From NCBI RefSeq assembly GCF_964355755.1, contig NC_092670.1, positions 10,541,201 to 10,605,200 on the forward strand: a stretch of 64,000 nucleotides of DNA, in the 5' to 3' direction. The notes under the pieces are model-generated. The model had not been told where the DNA came from. It did not search any database and saw only the letters and a program-made list of their open reading frames with translations. Positions 22,143-34,131 of the stretch are shown here, piece by piece. Within the stretch, counting starts at the first letter, position 1, and each line of letters opens with the position of its first letter. The stretch comes from Antedon mediterranea. Lineage: Eukaryota; Echinodermata; Crinoidea; Comatulida; Antedonidae. The position numbers and the translations under genes are program-made.

Positions 22143-22928
22143 CGGTAATCTTAACAATGTCTGTTTTCTGGTGGTGTAATTAGAAAGAAGTAAATAATGA
22201 TTGAAAATAAATTACATAAAATAAATAATTAAATATCCAAATAAATAACATTAAATGTTAACATCAAAAGGGTGGCTCAAGTTTATGCTTTGCAGGAGCG
22301 ACGGGCATAAGGTAGAAACATGAGCAAGAATACTGTACTTACCACCCGTTAGATAATCATTTTTGAAATGGTGCATGTGAGGGCACATGCTGCTGACCAC
22401 CTGCTGTCTTGACCTCTAAGTGACCTGATTGTGACGTAGGAAAATTGTTTGAGAATCAGTAAACACAGCATTCGGTATTTGCAAAGAAATTGGTCTAAAA
22501 ACACATTTTTTAAGAAATAAAAGGTGCCCCAGCTCGAACAGCGCTATTATCGGACTTGCAGTTGAGGAGGAGATACCGGAACAAACTTTGGCTTAGTGCT
22601 ATTATAATATGATGATCAACTAACAAAACATCTTAAACAGCCCTTTTGCTCGAGATTACATATCCAACCTTTCCAGAACTTGGAACCATCCCTCACCCTC
22701 AATTTCACTTAAAACCTAAAACCCACTAATAGTATATTTTTGAATATCTTTTTAAAAAAAGTGACCAATAATCAAATCTGATGTAATAATAAAACAATTA
22801 AAGCGTTAAATTTGACTGTTATAAGACAAAGTTTAATGTACCCTACCTAGTGAGTTTACTGGTAAAATTATTAAATAAAGAAGTTAAATTTAATTTTGTT
22901 CTTTTAGGCCTGAAGCTGTTCATTGTGG
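22143..22928. other. No gene recognised; copy-specific segment
   Basis: This belongs to the 22143-23819 segment found only in the left duplication copy. Its edges share GTTTA, where the other copy is joined directly (34415-34420). No ORF or terminal repeats seen. Confidence 0.5.
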
Positions 22929-23328
22929 GTGTCTTCCATTGTGTCCTAACCAGCTGGTCAAATCTTATGAGTTCAGAGTTCTCAACTTGCTATAGGCCTA
23001 ATTGATTTCAGTAGTTTGGATAAAAAAATTCTGTAGTAATTACACAATTTCAATAGTTGTCTACATGTTTCAGAGCATGTACAAAATGAGATTCAGAAAG
23101 ACTATCACACTGTGATTGTGTTTTGATTGTGTCTTCCATTGTGTCCTAACCAGCTGGTCAAATCTTATGAGTTCAGAGTTCTCAACTTGCTATAGGCCTA
23201 ATTGATTTCAGTAGTTTGGATACAAAAATTCTGTAGTAATTACACAATTTCAATAGTTGTCTACATGTTTCAGAGCATGTACAAAATGAGATTCAGAAAG
23301 AATATCACACTGTGATTGTGTTTTGACA
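22929..23328. repeat. Tandem duplication with exact 200-bp period
   Basis: GTGTCTTCCATTGTGTCCTA starts at 22929 and again at 23129. The two units differ at only a few positions, so the duplication is recent. No coding content. Confidence 0.9.
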
Positions 23329-24009
23329 AATTGTAATCTAGAAATGGAAATGGAAATCCAGAACAAGGGCTTTTCGTGGATCGATTGTGGGTCGATGATT
23401 TGTCCATCATAAATTTGTGTTTTATTAGGGGTTCTCATAATTGTAAGCCAAATCATAAATTAATATCTCCATTTCCATATATTAGATGGCAGCACTTAAA
23501 TAAGTAATTCAATATTCAAATATTAAAGATGTACTGTATTGTCCCTTTGATTAATTCAAAAAAACTTTTGAAGTATCATAATAGTTATAAACTTTCACCC
23601 AAAATTTTACTAAATTTAACTAAAATACAGACGTTTTTTTGTTAAAAAAGTAACTTTGACTTCCAGTCAAAGTTTTCGATCAAAACATATCTCATAATGC
23701 AACACGCTTTTTTGGCTACTCTGTATGCATAATCATAAAACTTCCTCGCGATCTGTGCGAAACACATTCTCAACCGTGACGAGTTGTAAACAATCCTAAT
23801 TAGCAGCATACTCGTGGTTTAAAATCTTTGTTTATTTTCTTGCTATAATTTTCCAGATGAAATGTAATCAAATTAATTTACCTGTTAATTACGTAAACTT
23901 GTTGTTTTTGGCTCAAATTTTTGACCTAAAGTGAATAACTTTAAGGTTTGAGACGTTTCTAGTATAAATTATATTTAGACATACATCACTTCCAACCCAT
24001 AACACCTCA

Positions 24010-24450
24010 GTGACAGTTTTTAAAAAATATAGTTTAAAACATTTCCAGTAGAGTTTCAGCCATGTTGATAGGCCTATGACCCACCCCAAACTTAAAATTC
24101 AATTCAAATTGAGAGCCTACTACCATTAGCCCAAGCAAAAATCCCCACTATTCCCTTTACCGCAACTCCCCCCTACCCTCCTGACTTTGTGAATTTGTTT
24201 AATGTAGTTTAAAACCTTCACAGTACAATTGCAGTCATTTTGATACCCATATGTATGGTTACGTGCAGAAACAGAAATTTGTATAACGAAGAGAAAAACA
24301 CAAAAAGTGGAAAAAAGGTTGGGAATTTTGACCCATAACTTGTATTCCAGATGGCGGATGATGCTCAAATACAGTTTACAGCCTTCCGGTACCATTACGG
24401 TCATTTAGATACCCCATATGTGTGCAGTAACAAAAATGTGTATAACTAAC
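24010..24450. repeat. Three diverged tandem units of about 180 bp
   Basis: Each unit contains AGTTTAAAACCTTCACAGTA-like sequence, a GTCATTTTGATACC-like stretch and a CATATGTATGG-like stretch. The array is also present at 34560-35050 in the other duplication copy, so it predates that duplication. Confidence 0.55.
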
Positions 24451-25224
24451 ATACAAACATCAAAGTATCAAGCAGATTAATAAGTTAAATTCATACAAAA
24501 AGAATTGATCAAAGTTTTGTTTTTTTCTGAAAGTGATTTTTGACGCTAATACATTCAAAGTTGAATTTTGTAGTTGTTTATTTGCTCTTTAAAGTTTAAT
24601 ACTTTCACTTTACCTTGGAAAATACATTAGCATTCATCTTGTGTTTCTTTATGTCACTAATTTCCTTGATCAAAACCAATTGAATATATATATATAATAT
24701 ACATTCATTGTAAGTTTTTATTTAATTTTTAATCATTTCAAAACTAGATTCAATTTAAAAACTTCAGCAAATATCCATTGAAAATACTCCTAAATTAGAT
24801 TAAAAATTACTAATTATTATTAATTAAAATATAGGAAATACTGATTTATGATTAGATATCAATTTGATTTTATTAATTAAAAACAATAATAATAATGTTA
24901 CTATTGTATTAGCATAGTTTTAAATAATACAATTAATATTGTTTTTACAGAATGACTTATGATTATTTGGTATAATATTTAAAAATGATTAATAATAAAA
25001 CATTAATTGTTACTAATATTATATAATTTAAAATACAAAATGAAAAATTCCGTTTAATAAATTTTAAACAAATAACAGTTGATATGGCAATATATTTGAT
25101 TAATATGTTATAACATTTGGATTATTATAATAAAATAATTATTCAATGATAAAGCAAAATGATAATTTAAAAGAAACAAAGAAGAATCTAAATTATTAAA
25201 TAATTACAGATTCTGATTTGTTAT

Positions 25225-25600
25225 GGTGGTCTTATAACCATCATCACTGTTGTCTTAAAAGATCAAAATAGCGATCCCAGTTGATGCCATTGTAATGAGC
25301 TGTACCTGGTGTCAGACAAAGCCCATTCAGGTCTGAATCATGAACATTCTTTTATGGGGCTCTTTTAACCATCATCACTGTTGTCTTAAAAGATCAAAAT
25401 AGCGATCCCAGTTGATGCCATTGAGCTGTACCTGGTGTAAGATAAAGCCCATTCAGGTCTGAATCATGAACATTCTCTTATGGGGCTCTTTTAACCATCA
25501 TCACTGTTGTCTTAAACGATCAAAATAGCGATCCCAGTTGATGCCATAGAGCTGTACCTGGTGTAAGATAAAGCCCATTCAGGTCTGAATCATGAACATT
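25225..25600 (-). pseudogene. Array of truncated FReD terminal exons (3 units)
   Basis: Three tandem units of about 118 bp directly follow exon C of FReD copy 2. Each repeats the end of that exon: DLNGLCLTPGT-like sequence, then NWDRYFDLLRQQ and a stop. Compared with the intact end (LKKTVMMVKRAP) every unit has two extra bases, so all share the same altered C-terminus. They are probably copies of one mutated exon end. A pair of similar units lies at 37125-37370. Confidence 0.7.
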
Positions 25601-25603
25601 CTT

Positions 25604-25869
25604 TTATGGGGCTCTTTTAACCATCATCACTGTCTTCTTGAGACTGTAGTACCTACTATGGAAATTCCACCAGCTGGTGCCTGTCAAACCCTCTGTACCT
25701 GGTGTAAGGTAAAGCCCATTCAGGTTTGAATGATGACAACTATTGTACCACCAAACACCTTTGTTATACTCAGCACAGTTAGTACCGATCCCGCTACCGC
25801 TTCTCTTATCATTGTCTCTATCAGACGTTGAAAATTGTTGACCATTGTGGCGTGATGTCAAAGGATCAC
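25604..25869 (-). CDS. FReD copy 2, exon C (end of fibrinogen C domain)
   Basis: Acceptor GTTTAG before 25869, entry in phase 1 to complete the Gly codon begun in exon B, stop at 25604. It reads FSTSDRDND (calcium-binding loop), CAEYNKGVWWYNSCHHSNLN, then GLYLTPG and TVMMVKRAP. The Asp-rich loop and the WWY-CH-SNLNG motif are the ligand and calcium features of the family. Confidence 0.9.
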
Positions 25870-26919
25870 CTAAACAAACAAAATCTTAAATCATCTTTAG
25901 TTTACTTCATACATCTTTAAATTAAAATTAATTTTTAAATATTTGTTTTTCTTTCTATTACAAATAAAATAAAAGATATTTGATATAAAAGGGAAAATAA
26001 AACACAAATTTATAAACTATTCTTATATATCATATATTCTTTATTTTATTTTTTTTTTGTCAGAGTTATTATACTTTAAAAGCAATGCATTTTAATATTG
26101 AAGAAAGCCAAAGTTATATGATAAGTAAAAAGTGCGATTAATAAAGTACTACTCCTCCCTTATTCGTTGTAGTATTGAGCTGGGATTTGGCATGAATATA
26201 CAAATCCATAGAGCCGGATTTTGAATATCATTGGCTCCTTGTTTAGGGACCACTGACTATAAATCCTATTGAATTAGAACAGGTAATGAATGTGTTGAAC
26301 GTTGCAACATTTAGTAAGGAATTTAATCGTTATTTTTATCCATATGTATTTTTTAAATAACAAAAAATATAATATAATGTACCACACAGTGATATATTTT
26401 CGACTAGTTAGCCGTTATTGAAGAGATAATAAATAGTGAGTTTTGACAAAAAGTTTTGCCGCGTTGATCGGTGGGCTAGGCCAGGCCGAGCTAATCGTAG
26501 TCGCTACTTTATTGTTGATTTTCTCAAAATGAAGATTTCCTAAGCTATAAATAGTGACTCGTATGTTTTCATTAATTTGTTTTTTTTTTTTTTTACTATT
26601 TATACAAATTTATATACTGTATTATTTTTATCAATTATTGCAAAATCTTACTTTTCAGCCTTTTGGCTGCCGTTGTATTATTGATTTCTTTTTTATGGAT
26701 AAATATACATGAAGTGATTTAATAAACCAATTTTAATAAACAACGCCTCATTTTAAAGCTTATTAAACATAGTTTACAAATATAGCCTATAAATATCTTA
26801 AAATTTGTTTACACTACGCCGATTTTGTGATGCCATGCCTCAATTCTGTAGTTACTGGTAGTAATTATATTTTGTTCACTCTACGAACCTGTTTGTGCAA
26901 TTATTTAGAATGCTTGTTT

Positions 26920-27630
26920 GGATATTAATCATACACATACTGTTGCATTGACTGCCTCATAAATGCCTACTACATTAATCATACACATACTGTTGCATTG
27001 ACTGTCTCATAAATGCCTACTACATTAATCATACACATACTGTTGCATTGACTGCCTCATAAATGCCTACTACATTAATCATACACATACTGTTGCATTG
27101 ACTGCCTCATAAATGCCTACTACATTAATCATACATATACTGTTGCATTGACTGCCTCATAAATGCCTACGACATTAATCATACACATACTGTTGCATTG
27201 ACTGCCTCATAAATGCCTACTACATTAATCATACACATACTGTTGCATTGACTGCCTCATAAATGCCTACTACATTAATCTTACACATACTGTTGCATTG
27301 ACTGCCTCATAAATGTCTACTACATTAATCATACACATACTGTTGCATTGACTGCCTCATAAATGCCTACTACATTAATCAAACACATACTGTTGCATTG
27401 ACTGCCTCATAAATGCCTACTACATTAATCATACACATACTGTTGCATTGACTGCCTCATAAATGCCTACTACATTAATCATACACATACTGTTGCATTG
27501 ACTGCCTCATAAATGCCTACTACATTAATCATACACATACTGTTGCATTGACTGCCTCATAAATGCCTACTACATTAATCATACACATACTGTTGCATTG
27601 ACTGCCTCATAATTGCCTACTACATTAAAA
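26920..27630. repeat. Minisatellite, 50-bp unit, about 14 copies
   Basis: Near-identical head-to-tail copies of TACATTAATCATACACATAC + TGTTGCATTGACTGCCTCAT + AAATGCCTAC. Most units differ at zero to two positions. It lies in the intron between exons B and C of FReD copy 2 and is absent from copy 3. Confidence 0.95.
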
Positions 27631-28289
27631 CAAACTAAAATCAGTAAATGTAGTAACTGCAGTAAATGCAGTTTAATAATTTTAACATGATCTATTGTTG
27701 TACTGTGTGTGCATTTGCACATTTAAATATAGTTAGATTCGTTTCAGGCCTGTAAGAAGGAATTGCGAAGTGGGAGGTCCATACCAAAAATGTACTTCAT
27801 AGACAGTTTACAGAGTACTTTGCATTCAAGGTGATCACCTTTGGGCTTTACATTATATTTGAGACGCGACATCAATTGATAATCAAAAAGTATCAAATGA
27901 TTATTATTTGTTGTTTAAACTTTTAAATATTGTGGTCTAATTATGACATAACTAGTGAAATTATGGGGCTATTTCACAAAGGCGTAGAATTATTTTTTCA
28001 TGAGGTTCACGTCAATATCATTATTAGAATTGTTTTGTTCTACTTTTCAGATGTTTAGAAGCTTTTCTTTTAATGTTTGTCTAATTTCTTTAAGCTAAAT
28101 TTAATGGAAAGACAACCTCAAATTATGCTAGAACGCTGCTGTGTCTTGTGACTTTAGCCCTGACTTTAGACCCTGACGCCACCGCTGCTTAGGTACAGTA
28201 CATGTCTCATGTTCCTTCCCAGTAGTCAATTTCCTTATCATTTAGCTGTGTTTAATCAGTCGTAATTCTAACATTATTTTTATACTAAC

Positions 28290-28551
28290 CTGCAGTTCCA
28301 TTGCATCCACTGATTTTCAAAGTATAGTTAGAGTCCTCAGTACCAACACGAAAATGAGAATATTTTGCGATCTTCATTTCATCCAAGTGGTCAGTCATCT
28401 CTATTAGAAGCTCAAAACTGCCATCAAATGTTATACGGTGTATCTGTTCATTACCAAGCCAGAACTCTGAGTTCACATTTCCAAAACCATCTTTGTATTC
28501 TGCCCAACTACGGTAGAAATCGACCAATCCATCTTCTCTTCTTTGTAATAT
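28290..28551 (-). CDS. FReD copy 2, exon B
   Basis: 262 nt like its two paralogs. It begins ILQRREDG (Ile-Leu in place of Val-Ile) and includes WAEYKDGFGNVNSEFWLGNE and KISGCNGTAG. An extra Cys replaces Tyr in SGYTGTAG. Donor GTTAGT follows 28290. Confidence 0.88.
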
Positions 28552-29173
28552 CTGGTAATGACCATAGATAGTACTTAATGAATAAGATAGTATTGTACTT
28601 CACTTAAGATGTGTAGAGGTATTAACGCCAGGTTAGTGATCTGGTCGGTCGTAAGTTCGAGTTCCACCACAGAATTACTTGTCGAAGTATTCTCAATGTA
28701 CTTAAAGTACAAATTATGTCATACTGTAGTAGGGCAAAACATCTGACCAATTACTTAACACCCTGACGCAAAGCAACTCCACAGTAGTTACAAACAATTT
28801 AAGATATGATCATGATGCATGACAAATGTGTAATTATATACATGTGTTTGTGCACAATGCATGTTTCAAAGATTGCTTTGAAATGCAGGACCATCCTGCA
28901 CAATGCGAGATGGTTGTTGACGTTGGCAAAAATGAATAAAGATATAAACAATAATAAAACCCATTTTACTGATGAAAATAAGAAAAAAGTATCTTATTGT
29001 AAGAACTTGACCAATAATAAAGAAGATGTATTTAGTATATTGTAATTTAGAATTTGATATACTTTTTTTTTCAGTTAGGTGTTAGCTCGTAGTGTTTAAC
29101 TGCGAATAGTAAGCTGCAGCCTCTGTATTACATTTACTCACTCTAATATCTAAATTATTGTTTTTATACTTAC

Positions 29174-29309
29174 AGTCCAACCGCCATCATCCTTCATGTC
29201 ACAGTAGACAGTAACCTCTGGTCCTCCATTACTGGCTGTATCGCATATTGACCACTCATAGCAGAAGGATCATTTCGTAAAATGTCACCACAGTCCCTCA
29301 TGAAACACT
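29174..29309 (-). CDS. FReD copy 2, exon A (1-nt deletion)
   Basis: Acceptor GTTAG before 29309, donor GTAAGT after 29174. It opens with CFMRDCGDILRNDPSAMSGQ in one frame and resumes GGPEVTVYCDMKDDGGWT in the next frame. The shift is at about 29230. Confidence 0.8.
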
Positions 29310-29404
29310 CTAACATTACAATTTTGTAAATGATAAAAAAAATCATAAAGTATGAAAACATTTGGTTAATAAAAGACCTGCTTTATTATACATTATCATT
29401 ATTG

Positions 29405-30720
29405 TAATTATATCTATTAATCGAGTCAAATGCCTTTTTAAAGACAAGATATCTTCAATTAGTCTTATATTTTAGTGTATATTTCTTCCTTTAACAAAAA
29501 CGCTTTGATCATAACTAATAATGGAATAACTTTTTTTAGTCTCGCTGCTAAGCATTTGGTTAGAATGTTATAGTCTATGTTTAAATGACTCCTAATAGGA
29601 CGCCAATTATCTAGTGAGTGGCGGGGTAAATCTTTTCCCGCCACAGTAAAAAAAAAAAAAGTAAAAAGTATCATTGATGATGAAACACATCCTCTTCACA
29701 AACAATTTGCCCTCATGAATTCTGGCATAAGACTACATGCACTTAATACCAAAACAAAACGGTTTAGGTGCTCGTTTGTACCTAATGCTATACACTTATA
29801 TAACTCCAGAGTACAAAGATAAAACGTAACCGCTTTTGTTTATTTTTATAGCTCACGCATGTATTTTTAATGCTTTTATATAAACTTTAAATCATCGTTA
29901 GTGCAATATAATAATAAATCATATAATATAATTAAATAATAATAATATTTATCTAATTTTAACAATTTTTAGCCTCTTAACTTTTTGTGTGTGTTTTGTA
30001 AATAGTATTTTATATTTATATTTTTGTATTTTGCCAGTTTTCAAATCACATTTCTGTTTTTTAAATGGACAATAAAGTATATATGACTATGACTATATGA
30101 CTATGACTATGACTATGTGTATAGCGTTATGACACCTTTATTTTGAGATTTTGTTAATTCACTAAATTTGTATGATCATTAAATGCATTCACTACTAGTT
30201 GTCCTACGTTAACCCAGAATCTTTTATAAATTCAGGTGAGAGCCCATCATACCCAGAGCTTTTATTATTTTCAATCATTTTTAGTGCATTTAAACATTCC
30301 TCATAGATATACCTTCACATACATTTTTATCTAGTTTCGGTAAAGTAATGCCATCTAGAAATGATCCTAAATTTTCTGTAAGTGTGTCGTTTTCAGATCT
30401 ATATAGTTCAGAAAAGAAACTGACCTGCATGTTTAAAATGTCAGAGTTTGAGTTTTTTTATACCTCTCATTTTTTCTAGATTCAACAAGTATTTTGATGA
30501 CCTTTCACATTTTTCGCACCACTTTTCACGAGATCTTATATGAATGCCTCTAACTACGTGCTCGTAAAGCGTTTCATATTCCGATTTTACCTTGTTATAT
30601 TGACGTTTAAGATTAATGTTTTGTGGTGATTTTATTAGTTCATCATACTGTTTGTATCTTCTTTTATAACTTACTTAAATTTAACTTATTTTATTTTTTC
30701 TTGGATTTTGTATATTCAAT
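29405..30720 (-). pseudogene. L1/Tx1-like LINE remnant, minus strand
   Basis: On the minus strand from about 30690: a segment with IRSREKWCEKCERSSKYLLN-like sequence, the conserved stretch before the RT in L1-type ORF2. Further on (29465-29674) comes LDNWRPIRSHLNIDYNILTK and LAARLKKVIPLL, the RT1 block. The frame is broken in several places. Another LINE end (29670-30120, plus strand) is inserted into it. Confidence 0.65.
29670..30120 (+). mobile_element. LINE 3' end with (TATGAC)n tail, nested
   Basis: Reads plus-strand as a LINE ORF2 terminus (HPLHKQFALMNSGIRLHALN, then RCSFVPNAIHLYNSR), a 3' UTR with AATAAA near 30070 and a TATGAC repeat tail to about 30118. It splits the minus-strand L1-like remnant. 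Confidence 0.65.
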
Positions 30721-31080
30721 AAATAACTATATTCCTAAATACAGACCGGGTCATTCATCTAGTAGAAGAAATTTCGGGGTGAAAGATAATAATTAAGTAC
30801 TAATTTTTGATTGAATTTTAACTTGAAATGTATTTTAGTTGTTTTTAGTTGTCTTTTTCAATGAATAATACAAAAGATGTTTTAATGTTTTATTGTTTAA
30901 CTGCTTTTGGTTAAAAAGTGCTTTGCACTCCATCAGCAACCTTGTAGATGAGACAAATTGTGAACACTGGCTTAAAACCCAGTATCGATCCGGAAGAAAC
31001 GAATCTCGGACGTCCCTATGGGGGCGATTCATCTGTAAATTGAGAGAATAAAAAAGTGGTTTAGTATGAGATTTTTTAGG
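30720..31080. other. No gene recognised
   Basis: AT-rich spacer with no recognised similarity. The minus-strand open reading at 30835-31032 has no recognisable motif and is not accepted. Confidence 0.5.
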
Positions 31081-32041
31081 TGCTCCCGAACAGATTCAGA
31101 GAGAATTAATTTTTGTGTTATCAGAACCTGTCCAGGGGCAGCATCCAGTAAATTTATCTACAGTTGTAGCCCAAGCAACATTGCAGTATGATAAATAGGG
31201 TAAAATAAGAGTATTATACAGGGAAAATAAGATGTTTAAAGGAAGTATGTACTTCAATTTACTTAAAGCCCCATTCCCTACGTTTTTTAGATCTAATTTA
31301 AGATCACAAACTATATTTAATGTAAAAATAATACTATATGGTCCTATTGCGATAACTTTTTTCGTCTTTAAACGGTTAAAAATGTGAAAAATAAATCGAT
31401 TCTAATAATTATAGCGGCCCGCTATAAATCCCAAAATGCATTGCGCGCGGATTGATAAGTTTTGTTTTTCACCTGTAATTCGCCCACTTTTCGATCGATC
31501 GTGAAGCCAAAACAAATGGAAGACTCCTAACTTTTCAGCGAAAATACTGGGTTTTCCCCAATTTGTATCAACGGAGTCTGGCAAAAATAGAAAGACAATT
31601 AATGCAGCAACTATACAACGTCAGGCTAGGTATATAGCTAGCTTACGATGTTCGTACGTTATCGTTGTTTACCAGCTAGGCCTACAAAACTAAGCCTAAG
31701 ACCGTCCACGAGAGGTCGATCGCCGCGAGCTACTTAGGTAGTGCATTGTTTCTCACTTTTTATCATAATTTACCATAAAACGTACATTTAAGACAAGGAA
31801 TGACATGGTTTAATGTTTTTAAAGTGATATATATGTATTATTTTCCAAAAAACGTCCAAAATTGCAGGGAAGGGGTCTTTAAAATTCCAACGTTTCTCAA
31901 GATAATTTTAGTTAAATATGTTATGTGAGGTTTCCAATTTAGTTCAAGAGTCAAATCAATATTTGACTCTTGAGTGTCTATTTTGTTTTCATTAATTCTA
32001 AAAGCCAGCAAAACTTCTTTTATCTTGTTTAAAAATTTCAA
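31080..32041 (-). pseudogene. LINE RT C-terminal fragment split by a TTAA element
   Basis: Minus strand: 32041-31883 reads LTLELNWKPHITYLTK and RNVGIL; 31262-31080 continues SKLKYILPLN, LFSLYNTLILPYLSYCNVAW, the familiar CR1/L2-type thumb. The two parts join in frame exactly at the TTAA where the 31267-31878 element sits. Its 3' continuation resembles 33255-33590. Confidence 0.75.
31267..31878. mobile_element. piggyBac-like MITE (TTAA target)
   Basis: Flanked by TTAA (31263-31266, 31879-31882). Ends are AGCCCCATTCCCT and the complement of AGACCCCTTCCCT (11 of 13 match). It is 612 bp and has no transposase ORF. Excising it restores the reading frame of the surrounding LINE fragment. TTAA target plus short inverted ends is the piggyBac pattern; Kolobok elements also use TTAA. 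Confidence 0.8.
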
Positions 32042-32309
32042 TTATTTCTGTTTTTACCTTTAAATGTACTTACTTTAATTGTGTTAATTTGATTTTGATA
32101 ATTTTAGGTTTAATTTTATATTTTCTTTTGTCCATTTATATACTGTATTTTGTTTATATTTATGTAGTTAAGAACTGAACCACTTTGGAAATCAGTACAT
32201 TGTATTGAAAGTGTATTTCAGAATAAAGAAAGATTAAATAAATAAATTAAAATACAAAATTGAAGAGTCAAGGAATATAGTGTGCAATGTAAAATGAACC
32301 TTTGAAGCT

Positions 32310-32418
32310 AGACTTGCCCCAAGTCTGTATTTATTGTCTTTTTTTTTTATTTATTTGTTTTTATTTCGACCGCGATTTTTGTCTGAAAATACAGACTTGT
32401 GAAACACGTATAGAAATC
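32310..32418. repeat. Fragment of the hairpin-ended element
   Basis: Matches 11388-11495, including the terminal hairpin TAGACTTGCCCCAAGTCT. Only the end is present. It shows that this repeat family has more than one member in the window. Confidence 0.75.
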
Positions 32419-32999
32419 CATGACCTTCTCATCAAAATTAATGTCTCTAACAAGTAATATTGAATTATCTCAACTCGAATCTATTTTATTATATTATGGT
32501 GATGCTATTAAATGACATAAAATGTAAACATAAAAAGGATTATTGTCCTTTACTGAATTTTCCTCTTTCAAACTTTATAATATTATATAGTATTATATGG
32601 TGATGCTATTAAAATTCAAATATATTGTAATGTTTGTCTTCCACTTGTCTCTATTCTTAGATATTATTATTTAAAACACGTTCTCTGCATGTAAAATAAT
32701 AGCATCTGCATAATTTAGTATCTTGTTTGAAAATGAAGGTTAACATCAATTAATTTTTCATATGTTGTTTTCACATAGCTACCACAGTATTACTTAATAC
32801 ACTGCACTCTCCTCACCTCTGCTGGCTTGATGATAACTTGAACAAAAAAAAACCAACCACATGTTTTAACTTCAGATGTTGACTTGTCCAATGGCATTGT
32901 CTAGTTAGGAATCAAAAAGTAATATAGTACAATGTTGTATATATGATCTAGAAAGGGATATACAGTATATATAGCTTTTTCAAGTTTTCAAGTTTAGTT

Positions 33000-33590
33000 T
33001 ATTGTTTCACACAATACAATACAATACAATACAATATGAACAGAAACATAAATTAATAATAAATACAATTGTGTGAGGAGGACGCATTAAGCCAAGGCTT
33101 TAAGTTTGGTCCTCCAGATAAGTAATATATTTAATTATTTAATTTAAGTGAGAGAACAAAAACAAACTTCTTTCTTTCGTCAAATTGACAAATAAAATTA
33201 AACAAAAAGGCACAAAAAAGAAAAAAAAAACAGTCTTAAGGCATTTGTGAATTACTAATGTTCTAAATAGTTTGAAATAAGTGTTTGTTTGTATTTAAAA
33301 AAAAATGTATTTATGATGGTTATTGCTTTTAGATTGAGCGGTAAGTTGTTCCATATATACGGTCCATTGTAAATAAAAGATGTTCTTCTAAGTAATATGG
33401 TATGCTTTTCGTATAGATTTTTTGCAGTTGAAGATCTGGTGTTGTAAGAATGATTAAAATTTTGAAAATAGGAGTAAAATTGAGTTGGTAATTTATTATG
33501 ATTTAGGCGGAACATGAATAAAGCTGTTTGGAGTTTATTTATATCAAATAAGTATTGAGAGAATAAAAAAGTGGTTTAGTATGAGATTTT
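33000..33590 (-). pseudogene. LINE ORF2 C-terminus with (TATTG)n tail
   Basis: Minus strand 33515-33255 reads MFRLNHNKLPTQFYSYF, HSYNTRSS and GPYIWNNLPLNLKAI, the conserved C-terminal segment of CR1/L2-type ORF2. A 3' UTR and a TATTG repeat near 33010-33037 follow. It is 5'-truncated and is the same family as 31080-32041. Confidence 0.75.
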
Positions 33591-33798
33591 GGAGGAACTG
33601 AACCACTTTGGAAATCAGTACATTGTATTGAAAGTGTATTTCAGAATAAAGAAAGATTAAATAAATAAATTAAAATACAAAATTAAAGAGTCAAGGAATA
33701 TATTGTGCACTGTAACATGAACCTTTGAAGCATGCAGTCACAAATGAAAAAGAAAACAGAATCTTGTTAATATATTTAAATATACATACTGTTTACTG

Positions 33799-34131
33799 AG
33801 TACGGCCATACTGCGTTGAGACACTGGTTCGAAGTTAAGCAACGTTGGGCCCGGTTGCGTTCTGGATGGGAGACCGTCTAGAAATTGCTGCGGGTGCTGT
33901 ATATACTGGAGAGTGATGGTGTAATGGTAATATCGGACTAGCATGTGATAGGCATGGGTTTGAGGTTATCTGTACCATACTAATTGCATCTTTAGGCAAG
34001 ATGCTTTACTCTCATTGCCTCATCCTTCGGTAGGCGCTGCACTGCTGGCTGCCGTGGGTCCGTGGAGGGCCTAATCCGAATTTCCTCAGTTTCCAGTTAA
34101 GCTTGAGGACAAACCTTTACCTTTACCTTTT
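33799..34131 (+). mobile_element. 5S rRNA/tRNA chimeric SINE, duplicate
   Basis: Same insertion as 21520-21857, carried along in the segmental duplication. It keeps the 5S promoter boxes and the same internal 5S deletion. It differs by a few bases, for example ACTGCGTTG instead of ACTGCTGCGTTG, which is closer to real 5S rRNA. Confidence 0.8.

Larger units (their letters stand above)
18600..25600 (+). repeat. Segmental duplication, left copy
   Basis: Matches 32495-37370 in the same orientation through shared blocks: 18680-18918, 20838-21060, 21300-22142, 23820-24478, 24479-24700 and the degenerate FReD terminal exons. It differs by a 1.9-kb segment (18921-20834) present only here, a 1.68-kb segment (22143-23819) present only here, and a Helitron and a LINE present only in the other copy. 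Confidence 0.8.
25604..29309 (-). pseudogene. FReD copy 2: fibrinogen-related gene, frameshifted
   Basis: Exons on the minus strand: A 29174-29309, B 28290-28551 and C 25604-25869. Together they span a full fibrinogen C domain, from CFMRDCGDIL to the terminal VKRAP. Exon A is 136 nt, one less than needed; the lost base lies near 29230, just before NGGPEVTVYCDM, and throws the rest out of frame. No signal-peptide exon is found upstream, where LINEs start at about 29400. The intron between B and C holds a 50-bp minisatellite. The gene is either a pseudogene or affected by a sequencing error, since B and C are well preserved. Confidence 0.75.

Noticed and set aside
26920-27630. CRISPR-like array
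   Set aside because: Units of 50 bp are contiguous with no variable spacers, in an animal intron; it is a minisatellite.
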